From: Corinectria fuckeliana
Lineage: Eukaryota; Ascomycota; Sordariomycetes; Hypocreales; Nectriaceae
NCBI GenBank assembly: GCA_019137255.1
Contig: WPDH01000082.1
Location: forward strand, 140,789 to 204,788
Length of the DNA stretch: 64,000 nt
Direction of reading: 5' to 3'
Shown here: positions 22,537 to 33,984 of the stretch, piece after piece
Layout: each line of letters opens with the position of its first letter
How positions within the stretch are numbered: the stretch's first letter is position 1
Notes under the pieces: generated by a model
The model's database searches: none
What the model was told of the DNA's origin: nothing
What the model saw: only the letters and a program-made list of their open reading frames with translations
Program-made: the position numbers and the translations under genes

Positions 22537-23166
22537 GAGCTGAGGGGTTCATTCGGTCGTACCAAGTAGATCACGCGCACACACACGCGCGCTACAGAAA
22601 GGGAGATGTCGTCCAATTGCCAACTAGGCATTTGTACATGGGTACGGGCAGGGATGGTAGACTGTGCGTTTGAGCTACGAAGTACAACGAGTGCATATTG
22701 CAAGGGCTACAGGCGGGTATAGACGGGACTGGCTGGGCATCACACAAAGAGGTTTTGGATATTAAGCATAGAATGTGTCTTACTGTTTGCAATGCGATCC
22801 TCGTTTCGTAGGTGTACGAGCAGTCAATATCTATAGCATAAATAGCGCGTGCTCAATAGACCAAGTTAGAGTCAACAGGAATCTGTTGTGATGCTCACTT
22901 TCTCCGATTAACTACATCAGGTGTCGCACCCAAAACGCCGCCGTTGTCCAGTACTATGTAGAAACGCCTCCCAATGCAAGTTCCTGCTGTCAAAGCAGGC
23001 CGGCTCTAGCCTGTGTCGCCTCTGGGTATCATACCGTAGCCTTCCGTCCCGGACTGTGGTTCATTACGCCCCGTGGCGACCATCTTTCCAGGACCATCTT
23101 TCCAGGACCATATTGTCTGCATCAAGGGCTCAATACATCCTGTCAATCGTTCTTACTATCCGTCTC
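22537..23166. other. Convergent 3' intergenic region
   Basis: 630 bp between the stops of the amidotransferase-like gene and the Git3-type receptor gene. A short direct repeat of CATCTTTCCAGGAC occurs at about 23080-23106. No gene is visible. Confidence 0.5.
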
Positions 23167-24914
23167 CTAAACATCTTGATCCCACCACTCGGTGGGTCTC
23201 TTGCGGCCAGGCTGTAGCCCTTGTCTCCTATCTGCCAACTCTTTGTCTCGTCGCTCTTTGGCGCGCCTCCCATCAATCATCATTTCCTCCCTGGTTCGTC
23301 CCGCGCTCGTGTTCAGCCCGTCATGGTGGCTTCTTCGGCTCCAGCAGTTCCAGCTCAAGCCATGTTGGAGCGGTCGGGCATGCAACCAAGGCTTCTCCTT
23401 TAGCGTAAAGATGGTGGCGTCGACGAGCCCTTGGAGGCACAGGCAGCAGATGCTAGTCATCCTCATGGCAAACGGCGCCCCGTTATCGTAGTTTGTGAGG
23501 TGAACAATGAACGGCAGCACCCACACCGCTGTATAAGCGAGAGGGTAAATGAGGACTAGCCGAAGCTGCCGCCGAATGGTTTCTCGTGTCTTCACCAAAC
23601 CTTTGGCATCGAGAGTAGGTCCCACGACGGTGGGATTCTCTGAATCATCGCTACTAAAATTTCCCTGACCACTACGTCGTGCTGAAAAGATTTGGGGCAG
23701 AGACAGTGATCGGGGTTGAGGCTCCGTAACGCTTTGTGCCATCGATGGTTGTGAATCCGGCATGTGAATATCAGGGGGCGGCATCAACTCGCCAGCCACG
23801 GCAAGAGGTTTGAGATCCCAATCCGAGTGTGGCCTTCCGCTGTCGAATGTGGCTCCCTCCTCGATTCCCGTTCTGCTCATCTTGGACTTTCCTGACTGGT
23901 AGGAACTTCGTGAGGGCTTTGACGAGTAATACTTTGCGGATGACATCTCCGCATAGAGAGTGCTGGTTGTTGACACAGAGTAATGCCGGCCTCGCTCGTC
24001 TCTGGAGCCTCGGCCGAACGAAGTGGTGGACGGTACATGGCCGTGATGTGTGGTTGACGGGGTAGTTAGCCCCGATTCCCTTGGTCTCGTTGGCGGATCG
24101 GACGTGTCTAGAGAGGTCAACTGATTGCCTTGGGTGGTCTTAACCGTCCCAAACCGTCGCATCAGAATCTTGACGTAAACGTAAATAGCAATGCTAGTCG
24201 CAAGAATTATTGCAAAGATGAAGTATCGCGGAATCCAGCTTAGTGCAAGCCTTGTCCACACTGGAGCCACCGGTAGGAAGCAAAACTGCCCCGTGTTGAT
24301 ATAGGCTGTCTTGTTGATGAAAGCCAGTGAAGCCATAAGGGTTGGGAAGAGTAATATGAGCGGGTAAGCGTATTTTCGAAATGGGTACAATCCCTCCTTT
24401 CCGCGGAAGATGTAGAGCGCAGTGTGAATGGTGATGAGGGTGATGGTAAGGTCGGAGGCGCCCATACTCATGACGAGGAAGAAACCACTGACGTTGCAGA
24501 ACTTGGAGTCGGACGAGACTTTTCCGTATACCAGCTCAACAGCAGGAAATACGAGAAACCAGCAAGCCTTGAACATGTCACTCCCGATGAGCAGCATGAT
24601 GAGGCTATGTGCGATGTCAGGGCATTGTTCGGTGTAGTTGAGTGAGTCTTGGTCTTGGTTGATGGTACTCACTCATGACGGAAGCTTCTCCTCATTCGGG
24701 TGAACCAATACATGGCCACAATGCCAGCGAAGATGCTGAGGGCGGCAGTAGACACTGAAGCAATATGAAGGGAGTAAGTCTGGGCCGGTGTCAAGATAGC
24801 CATCTTCTCGTTTGCCCTTCTGTCGAGACTCAAACCCTCGCCAATCGACGAGCTTGAGCCGGGCCATCTTACTTCCACAAGAGAGAAGCGTTCCGAGAGA
24901 AGGTCAGGCGCCAT
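23167..24914 (-). CDS. Git3-type G-protein-coupled receptor
   Basis: Two exons (24914-24673, 24604-23167; 68-bp intron) give 559 residues. The splice restores RRSFRHDLIMLLIGSDMFK, the conserved TM1-TM2 loop of the Git3 class. Seven hydrophobic segments are visible: ASVSTAALSIFAGIVAMYWF (TM1), TM2 through FLVFPAVELVY, TM3 around MSMGASDLTITLITIHTALY, TM4, TM5 IFAIILATSIAIYVYVKIL, a serine-rich third cytoplasmic loop of about 180 residues, TM6 LVLIYPLAYTAVWVLPFIV and TM7. The class includes S. pombe Git3 and Neurospora GPR-4, carbon sensors acting through G-alpha and cAMP. The ligand cannot be read. An in-frame Met 38 codons later, just before TM1, is an alternative start. Confidence 0.88.
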
Positions 24915-27900
24915 GGCATCAGATACTGAGCTGGAGCAGCCAGCACAGGGTGGCGGAAGCGATTGAGATGGAGCCGCCGGTCGTCGTTTTATCCGTTGTC
25001 GTCACCTAGGTAAGGGCACAGGTATCGTCGTGCTGCGGTCTCAGGGTCGAAGCAATGGGTTACTGGGGTTGCAATCTGACGAATCCGATAACATCTTGAG
25101 GAGAGGACCTTTGCTTGAGGAAGTAGGAGGCAGGAGGCAAAAGGCAGAAGAAGGAAACGGCGTGGCAAAGGTGTTGGTGGGCGTGGCGTGGGAATGTTAA
25201 GGAGGGCGATTCACTGAAGAATGCGGATAAAAGGACTCGGGATTTGAGATTTAGCAGAGAGCTGAGAGCCGAGAGGGCGTGAGAAGGAGCAGATTTGACT
25301 TTGGATTCCGTTCCTGCCTCGGTCGTCGTCGCCGCCCGGCTCCGAGTGTGGTTCCGGGATCAGCAAGGCGCAAGGTTAAATACGGCGCCGGCGCTGGGTA
25401 GATGGGAACCCAAACCCGTGCGACAACAATAAGTAATCAAGGATTCTGTGCAAACGGAGCCGAGGGGGAAACGGTGCCGCAAGGGGGAACGGTGCCGCAA
25501 GGGGATGAGACGACGCACCGCGCCTTCTACGTATGTGCGTCTCCGGGCTGCAGTTGACCGCATTCCAGTGGTTCCAGGGCCAAGCGACAACAACGACACC
25601 CGCGATTGAGGGCGGATAAAGAGCGAGAGAGCGTGGATGGTAGAGCTCACCGCCATGCTTGAGAATAGCCTGACGATAGGCGCCGTTGGCGTGGCCGACC
25701 AAGCCCAGCCGGTCAACTCCAGCGACGAGAACCGCCAATGCGCCGAGGAGAGAAGCGAAGACCGACCGCGCGTATATGTGTATGTGCTACGAGGCAAAGG
25801 CGGTGGGGATGCTGGGGAGACCACCTCAAGGGGCCCAATTATCTATCAGCTGTCTAGAATGGATCGTCTCGCAGACTAGACTAGTAGATAGATGGGCCCT
25901 TCTCAGCTTGTGAGGCCATCGAGAAAGGCGGCTGCTTGGCTGGAACGGCCTATGGGTCACCGGATTCCACATCCCACAACCTTCAGCCAACAGCCCAGAA
26001 TCCGACAGAGCGGGAAGGGGGCGTAACTCTGTCTGATGGACAGGCTAGTGCTTTTGGCTGCCCGCCTTTCTGCATTTCTTCCCTCTTTGCGGGGAGAGAA
26101 ACAGGCGGTGGAAAAGGGAAAGGGAAAGGCAAAAGCAAACGCTGGTGAGAGGCTGCGGGACGACGCCAAGAGACAAGTCTGTGCAGCCTTTTGACCCAGA
26201 TCTACGGATCCCTATCCTAGCGACCGAGATCTAGCTAGGCATCGGCTAGCGGACCGAGAAGCCATGTTGGTCCGTTCACCAATGGCATTTATCTATGCAC
26301 ATCCGTCCACTCATGTCTCATGTATGATGCAGTTGCCAAACCCAGTACACAGTACAGAGACGAACGCTCGTCAACCTCCATGCATCTTCACCCAGCGTCC
26401 CGGTTTGTCAATTATGGTGTCCCGGCGCACGCGCAACTGGCCCGGAATGTCTCAGCCGCTCCGGGAGGCACTCGATAGACCACGAAGCAACGACTTGACA
26501 CGGGCAGCGCCGGCCTTCATTGCTGATGAGCCCCAGAGAAACCCAAACGGCATGCATCGTCTACGGCTCGGCCATGAGTCCGACTGAGTCCCCATTCGTA
26601 GGTCCCATGAATCAGAGTGGATTGCCGCCAGACGGCCTCGATTCAGCCTCTACCGTCACCCCAGCCGATTAAGGCCAAGACCAAAAGCCTCTTTTCCTGT
26701 CTCGGGTCCTCCAGCTTCGCCGAGCCCAATAGCGGCCAGAGCTTGCAGTGCGAAGGGGGGGTCTCGAAACTCTGTCTCTCCTTTGGGCCAGTCCGTCTCT
26801 GGAATTCCTTCACCAAGGTAGAGAAATGCACCGATTCGGGCGCCACCAATGGAAACTAGTCTGGCTGTCATTCCTGGCTTCCGCTCTTAGCCTTGGCACG
26901 TTGGGACATTACCTACAATTTACTGGTTCCCCCAGAGACAGACTTTCCACGTGAGCGTCTCACGTCTTGAGACTATAGTCTATCTCGGGGTGGCGGACAG
27001 TCGTCGACTGGAATCACTCGCCACAAGGTTGAGCAGCAGTTAGGTCTGGCTTCATATGCGCATGGCCAGCGTTATCCGCTGACATTTGGCCGGCTCGGGC
27101 TCTGTTCACCAGTCTGGCCACGTGCTGGTATGCTCATCATGGTTTCAACGGACACGAGGGCTTCTGGCTTTGGCTAACTGCTAACTTGGATACTGCGTAG
27201 TAACCAACTCCTCCACGGGCGCTATTCCAAGTTCGGCACCATCGCAGCGCAGTCCAAGTCAGCCCATGCCACGCGGATCGATAACACTAACCGCAATCCT
27301 AAGACTTGACACGGGCACCAGATTTCCCCTGCTTTTCTGATGGATAGTCTTCGGCCATAGAAGGCCCAGTGGCGCAGGCTGTCACACCACCTGGCCGACA
27401 TGATCTTATTATTTCCTATTTAGGCAAAATCTTTGTCTCGTCAAGCTCAAAATCGAACCTCTCTATTTCTACAGCTGACAAACCGATACGCCAGATCCAG
27501 ATGTAATGAAGACAGTCATCCTGACAAAAATAACCTTCAAAGCATTGCTACGCGCTGGCTTCGCGCATCGCCAGGCAGCCGCGGCCGAAGCCATCCCGTG
27601 CTCTGCCCGCTGAGGCAGTGTTAGTGCTGATCCCCCTTGGTAACGGCCCTATTTCTAGGCAGTGCACAGCATCCTTCATCGAAAAACTCCACATTACCTG
27701 GGCGAGAAGGATCACAGGAGAATGACGTGTTGTGGATACCGTGGCTGACTGCTGATGGACACGAGGCAGATCCATGAGATATTCTGCCATAATGGTCTCT
27801 GATGATTTCTTATATAGTGAGGGAACCATCCGTGAATACAACCCTTCCAAGTCAACATATTTCTTCAGCTATCACCGAAGATTACCGCGGTTGAGCTATT

Positions 27901-28085
27901 TCACTGAAAGCGACAGCCGGACAGGATTTATCTCAGAAGCCATCCCAGATACCAACTTTACCCTACATACATACATATAAGACTTGATCGACTCAACCCC
28001 GGAGAGACAAGCAAGCCACCAGAGTTGCCAACCGCAACACTACAACCAAGCACCTCCCGGAACCTCAAGCACGCTACACGCAACA
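24915..28085. other. 3.2-kb region without a supported gene
   Basis: The left edge is the 5' leader of the GPCR gene. A 17-18 bp tandem repeat, CGGTGCCGCAAGGGG, lies at about 25470-25505. An AAAGGG-rich run lies near 26110-26130. Frames of 60-154 codons are scattered on both strands, but none has protein-like composition or splice structure. From about 27380 the base composition becomes more AT-rich towards the promoter of the small glycine-rich gene. Confidence 0.5.
27976..27981 (+). promoter_or_regulatory. TATA box candidate for the glycine-rich gene
   Basis: TATAAG lies about 110 bases before the ATG at 28086, after a CATA repeat and followed by a CA-rich leader. This is a normal core-promoter layout. 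Confidence 0.5.
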
Positions 28086-28370
28086 ATGTGTCTCCCGCTC
28101 TTTCGAACGAAGAAGCACCCCGCCCCGAACGTCTACGCCCAGCCAGCTATGGCGAAACCCGTCGCGGTGCCGGTCAGACACCCATACCACGGGAACCGCG
28201 GCGCCGCTAGGCACGGCGGAGGCCGTCGATACCGCTCTGGCTGGGCCGTTGGCGGTGGCTCTGCAGGCTTCGACGGAGGAGGTGGAGGAGGAGGCTTCGA
28301 CGGAGGAGGCGGAGGAGGCGGCGGAGGAGGAGGCTGCGACGGGGGCGGCGGAGGCGGTGGACCCTGCTGA
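28086..28370 (+). CDS. Small glycine-rich protein
   Basis: An ATG with A at -3 opens a 94-residue frame. The first 50 residues are basic and Pro/Ala-rich (MCLPLFRTKKHPAPN...). The rest is glycine runs punctuated by FDGG and CDGG, and it ends GGPC. No signal peptide or membrane segment is present. Cys at position 2 with a basic segment could suit lipid attachment, but that is a guess. A TATA box and a CA-rich leader precede it, which supports a real short gene over a chance frame in a GGN repeat. The glycine codons (GGA, GGC, GGT mixed) show a trinucleotide-repeat origin. Function unknown. Confidence 0.55.
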   Translation: MCLPLFRTKKHPAPNVYAQPAMAKPVAVPVRHPYHGNRGAARHGGGRRYRSGWAVGGGSAGFDGGGGGGGFDGGGGGGGGGGGCDGGGGGGGPC

Positions 28371-29422
28371 GGTGCGACAAGGCATAGCTTGACGACTGTA
28401 CGATACATGTTTGACTTACTGTGACGGTAGGGATGGAAGAGATTGATACGGCTTACAGCGGCCAGCACGACCTACACAGTTTGAACTTCCCGAATTTACT
28501 AGAGCTAAAGATGGTTGCAATTATAGCCTTTGAATATTAAGCAAAATCAATACAATTGGTCTACAGGATTTTGCAGAGCTCTGTGTTATCGTGTGACTTA
28601 TTAGCCTCGATATCCTATTACATATAGTCTAAAGCTCCAGTAAAATAAACAAATCTCATCTGCTACCTTATGACAAGGACAGGTCCTGGATTCTTCATCT
28701 GCAGCAGGAATCGGTTAAGGCAACAGGTCGCCTAAATCTCTCCTGTGCACACACAGCTGCAAGTGATTCACTGCTAGCAGTACGCACGCTGTTTAACATG
28801 AACTTCTCCTTCTGCTAGGCTCTCTCTTCTCTCTGCCTTCAACCCCTGCATCTTCACTTCATCATATCCTCGGCTCTCCCTGCTTTCCCTCCTTTGCCCT
28901 GCCTCTCTCTCCAAGCATACCTTCGATCGCGGCTTTTCTAACATCCTCACAAGCATACCGCCGTCAAAGCACCTCGAGGCGCAACTTCGCTCCGTTTTCT
29001 TTGTTCCTCGTTCATTTCTGAAGTCTCCATCCTTTAGAGTTCTACAAGCAGTAAGTTGCTATCTGCACTCTCTTCCCACTCTCCCACTCCTCTCTCTCCT
29101 ATCTATCCACCATCTTATGCCATCCCTCATTGCTCCAGCATCTTAATGCTAATTCGTATCAGCGTTTCACCCCTTTACGAATTCGATCCTCATCTCGCCA
29201 AGCTGGGTGATCCGAACTATTCGGCCTTACTCGACTCGGCGCTCTAGCCTTACGCGATACATTCTTCAATCGAGTAAGCTTTTTTACGTGAATCTTTATA
29301 TTATTTCTGTTCCGCCATTCTAAGCAAATAATCGCATCCTCCATCTCATTTCTGCCTTATTACATCATGTTTAATCCGTCTATCTATTCTCTAACCTTTC
29401 TTACTAGGCAACCGATATTAAG
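28371..29422. promoter_or_regulatory. Leader and promoter of the RAD5-like gene
   Basis: About 1 kb, AT-richer than its surroundings, with long pyrimidine tracts from 28800 to 29110. No frame is supported. The 3' part probably contains a 5' UTR intron (see 29051-29407). Confidence 0.5.
29051..29407 (+). other. Probable 5' UTR intron of the RAD5-like gene
   Basis: AGCA|GTAAGTTG is a strong donor; CTAAC followed by TTACTAG gives a branch site and acceptor 15 bases before the ATG at 29423. The 357-bp interval has no coding character. Confidence 0.4.
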
Positions 29423-32400
29423 ATGGAGGTGACACCGCCTAAAAGCGAAGAACCATGTCCTGCTAAGGATCGCGACCTTCGAGAGCATACGCGAAAGATC
29501 AAGACCGAAAACGAGAACTTACTTATGATCTCGACATCAGTAACGTTCTACGAACCGAAGGCCCCAGTATCTAGGCTACCCCAGACTGCCACCGCCCACA
29601 TCAAAACAGAAGACAGTACAGAGCCGGCCTCCCGCTTAGAGATCACTGCTGAGCATGGTGCTGAGGAGTGTTCTGTTGATACTGATCCCGACATGAGCTC
29701 GTCAGAACTCTCTGATGCCCCTTCCCGGTACCCTTCTGATCCTGAATACTGCTCTAACTCAGCTCAGTCTTCCGAAGATGATGAGGACCAGGATGTAGAC
29801 TGGCGGAAGTCGAAGTCTAACTTGAAACGGAACCTCGAAGAGCCAAAGAAGAAGAAGAAGCGAGTGTTTCCCAAGAACGCTCGAGAATACATCGCATTGC
29901 TCCATGAAAAGGAGGATGAGGCCGAAGAAACAAAGCGCAAGCGACAGGCAGTGGGTTCAGGCTCCCGGAAGTCGCAAAAGACTTCCAAAAAGAAGACCCA
30001 AAGGCAAAGCAGGACTCTACTGGACCAGATTGGCGGAAGTGAGGCTGGGGCCGAGGTTGACACTGACATGCCCATCCCAGACACTAACCTTTCTGCCATG
30101 CCGAGAATCGAGGCAAAGACACACGCAGCGCAATTCTCTCAGCTATTGAGGAGCATTCCTTCAGACTGCGATACAAGACACGCCAACACTCAGAAGAGAG
30201 ACCTGAAGCAGGCCGTCAAGCTTTTCGGGCACAAGAAGGTCAAGGCTATCAACGGGCAGTGGCGTCTCAACGGTATGATCAGTGGGCTCAAGCCCCATCA
30301 GCAAAACGCATCAGCCTGGATGGTAAAGAGAGAGTTGGCACGTCATGAGCCATACGGTGGCCTTCTAGGTGATTCGATGGGCCTCGGAAAGACAGTCGTC
30401 AGCTTGAACACTGTCGTTGGCAATCCTCCCTCGGCTGAGGACATCGAGGAGTTCAGCGGGGTCACGTTGGTCGTTGTGCCAAACCGAGACGTCGCTAGAC
30501 AATGGAAGACGGAGATCAGGAAGCACTGCATCTGTGATGGGAAACCCGTCTCTATCTACTCCAAAGAGGATATGAATGTAGATGATATAAAGAGCCAGTG
30601 GATATTGTAAGTCACGCCCTGGTAACCCTCGATGAATGGCACTAATAGGATCGTCAAGGATAACCACTTACTCGGACCTCATCAGCCAATTCTTGAGAAA
30701 GGATGAATTGAGAGAACTCAAGGAAAAATGGGACACTGACACCTGGTCTCTTGAGACTCAAATGAGAGCCAAGCTGGGTCCTCTCTTCCAGGTCGATTGG
30801 TATAGGGTCATTCTTGACGAGGCACATGCCATCAAGAACCACAACAGCACATGTACGTTCCATCTTCACCCTCAGAGGTCTCCGGCTAACAAGTGAAAGC
30901 TGCCAAATGCTGCTGGGAATTGCAGTCCAAGTTTCGCTGGGCCCTGACCGGCACTCCGCTGTCAAACAAGGCAGAAGGTATGTCTTATGGAGCCCCCATA
31001 CGCCAGATTCCATGAACCTTACACAAAATCCTTAGAGTTTTATCCGTACCTGAAGTTCCTCAGATGCGGGTTTACCGGGAGCCTCAGGGGCTACAAACAC
31101 AGATACGTTTCTCAGGCAAGTTCCCTCCTGTCATGTGCAACGTCTGAGCCTGCTAATCGTTCTTGGCCATTACAGGACAGCACGGATGGAAACTTCGATG
31201 CCCTTGTTGGTCTCATCATGTACAGACGGTAGGTGCGCTCAGTCCTGAACTCTTCTCGGCTTACTCAAACAATTCAGGACCGAAGAGACCCCATTCCTAG
31301 GTCAGAAAATCATCGATCTTCCAAAGAGTGAACAGCACGACCTTTGGATCCCTCTCTCGAGCGAGGAACATATCATCTTTGAGTATGTCATATCGCGTTC
31401 TCCATCACCCATGAGCAGAACTTGATACTGACCCATCCTTCAGTGCCGTGGACGGCTACTACGAGCAGATGGTCGCAGAGCGCGAGGCGCAGCGGAAGAA
31501 GCAAAGTGGTGACGAGAAGGAAGCGACAAACAAAGAGATCACCTTGCTTCAACTGGGTCGGTGCCAGCGCTTACGTCAAGCGGTGTCGCACCCGTTCAAC
31601 CTGGAAAAGATGTTTCAAGAGAACCTCAACAGGGAGAGTATCGCGGCAATGAAGTCCGACCTCAGCGCTGAAGTGCGGGCCCCCATCACTCAACAACTCC
31701 GCGAAGGAGAAAGCTTCACTGGTGGGCTCTCGAAGTACGATCGGGGCTTACAGCGCCTGGAGTCGATGGCTCCTTGTGCTCTCAAGGGAAGCTTTGATAT
31801 GGAGGCCTTGCTGACTCTAGTGGGGAACGAGCACTCACTCAAGGATGTTTCCTGCACTGGGTGTGTTGTGGAAAAGCCACCAATTATTCCAGTTCAGGCA
31901 GCCAACGTGAGTTTCTTGCACGGCTCGGCTACGGTTGAAGAAGCAAGTTTGTTGACCGAAATAGTGCGAGCACATTTACTGCCAGAAATGTCTTTGGTGG
32001 GGGAGGTCCCTTGGCATCTACGAGAAGGTCAGTCCATCATCGCACTACCCAAGCGCTCGTTTCTGATACCTTTACAGACTCACAAGTGCCAAGCTCCTGG
32101 TTGCTCGGCGAAACTCGAAGCTGGCGATAGGAAATTTACCCTGGCCGATATTCAGCATGAGGCCGAGAAGGACAAAAGCTTTAAAGAGGCAGGCCGAGAC
32201 AGCAACGGTGTGCAACTGACGCGCAAGCTAGACGAGAACGCCTTCTTCGTGGCTTCGTGCCGTGAAGGTACGGGCGTCAGTCTGCCGCCAAGCTCCAAGT
32301 TGACTGCCACGATGGCTGTGATCATGACCTGGCTGGGGGAAGCTCCAGACGACAAAATCATTGGTAGATCTCCACATATCCCTGCTTCTCGATGTTTGCT

Positions 32401-33067
32401 AACAGACCAATTAGTTTTCACTGAATACATTATGACTGCAAAAGCCCTAGGTCGAATGCTGGGAATGGCGGGGCTCAACTTCCTGTACTACAATGGATCA
32501 GTCAAAGGGCATCATCACAAAGCCAATGCGCTCAAGGAATTTCAAGAAAGCCCTAAGCAGAAGATCTTGGTGGGTTTCTCCATGAAGTATTATGCATTAC
32601 AAGTCAGGCTAATAGCATGATAGCTCGCAACAATGAAATGCGGTGGGCAGTCGCTGAACCTCACAGTAGCCAACAGAGTCATAATTATCGATCCGTGGTG
32701 GAACAAGACTCAAGAGGAGCAGGCTTTTGGTCGGGTCCTTCGAATGGGCCAGACCAAGACGTCATATCTCGTCCGGGTATTGACCGAGGAAGGAATTGAC
32801 CAGAAATTGACGGAGCTGCAGGACAGCAAATCGGCCATCGTTGATCGGGCGCTACAAGATGATGGGCATGTTCCCGCTCCGCTCAGCCAGGCACAACTCA
32901 AAGATCTCTTTTCGCCAAGACAGGAGGAGGAAAAGCCATCTTCAGGTCGAAAGTCAGCCTTCCAGACGTTGCAAGATGATGGGGACATTCCGGCTGGCCT
33001 CAGCGAGCAACAACTCAAAGCTTTCTTTCCGGCCAAAGCGCGGAAGAAGCCATCTTCAGGCCGATAG
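29423..33067 (+). CDS. RAD5/RAD16-like SNF2 helicase-domain protein
   Basis: Nine exons: 29423-30606, 30659-30852, 30900-30977, 31036-31115, 31176-31228, 31278-31382, 31444-32363, 32415-32569, 32624-33067; 1070 residues. The first 260 residues are charged and disordered. SNF2 motifs follow: LKPHQQNASAWMV, GDSMGLGKTVVSLN (Walker A), ITTYSDL, RVILDEAHAIKN (DEAH), WALTGTPLSNK, IVFTEYIMTAKALGRMLG, CGGQSLNLTVANRVIIIDPW and AFGRVLRMGQTK. The DEAH box and a separating insert (about residues 640-800) are RAD5/RAD16-like. Only scattered Cys/His (CTGC, HKCQAPGC) remain where a RING would sit, so ubiquitin-ligase activity is doubtful. Intron 4 has a GC donor. The C-terminus is a tandem duplication. The partner and DNA substrate are unknown. 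Confidence 0.82.
31116..31175 (+). other. GC-AG intron, in frame and stopless
   Basis: CAG|GCAAGT donor, a GCTAATC branch site and a TTACAG acceptor; 60 bp with no in-frame stop. Removal joins RYVSQ to DSTDGNFDAL. Confidence 0.75.
32854..33067 (+). repeat. Tandem duplicated 35-residue module at the C-terminus of the RAD5-like protein
   Basis: Two copies read LQDDGHVPAPLSQAQLKDLF and LQDDGDIPAGLSEQQLKAFF, each ending KPSSGR. Nucleotides around CAAGATGATGGG and CCATCTTCAGG are shared, so the duplication is recent at DNA level. Confidence 0.85.
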
Positions 33068-33984
33068 AAGGCTACCAAAGCTGAAAAGGTGAAGTCTTGA
33101 GTACTCACTATCCCAGCTCATACTCTGGGGGTTGAGGTTTAGAGCTTACTGGGCATGATTGTTTTTTTCTTGGCGGGGTTTCGCCTTCGGCTTCTAATTC
33201 TACCAATTTTTGCTTGGGAAAGGGGAGGTCTGGGAAAAGTGGATGGATGCATTGTCTTGAAGTTTTGGCGCGGTAGGATGAGACAGAGGACCAAGGAGTC
33301 ACTGCAATATTGGGCCAAATATCAGGATCCTCCACCGCTTAGCTATCCAAGTTCACAGATATGGAATCAAAGTCTTGCTCTACTCAATTTTACAATACGA
33401 ACGTAGTGAATCTACTCCCGAAAGTGTGACTGATAGCCTTGAACATTGGGAGTAGTGCACCCCCCTGCTTACCCCCTAAAGAGAGAGATCACTCAGACAG
33501 ATTCGGAACGCAACACAGCTAGAACTCTTGACTACGGGATGGACCAGTGAGGTCTACATAACTACAAGTTTAGCAAGGATGATATGTCACCTTTTCATAC
33601 CCCTCACTCAGCCGCAGGTAGGATTGGGCCAAAAGCAAGGAACTTGATCTTCTAACCGGGAGACCGCCAGCCACAAACCCGCACGCTGAAAATTGCTTGG
33701 ATAAAGCTCTTGCTCCAACTCCATCGAATTTGACAGCTCACCCGGTTAGCTAATGCTAGCGCATCTGTGGCGAGAGCTTACTGGTTGCGGGAAGTTGACT
33801 AGCTGGAGGTGCCGGAGGTGTTGGTCGCGAGGTAGGACAAGATATCAGCTTCAAGCAAGGGTATGAAGCCAGACTTGCCGAGAGAGATCAGGTTCTGTTC
33901 AGAAATACCATCTACGCACTTCTCCTTTGATGCTCTGTAGTTCCTCACTTCCTCTCCCACACACGACTTGAAAGCCCTATCACC
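33068..33984. other. Intergenic region before the Cys-rich membrane protein gene
   Basis: 917 bp. The last 130 bp form a CT/CA-rich leader before the ATG at 33985. No gene-like frame is present. Confidence 0.5.

Noticed and set aside
25360..27980. Scattered ORFs of 60-154 codons in the 3-kb gap
   Set aside because: No conserved text, no plausible exon joining, and competing frames on both strands.
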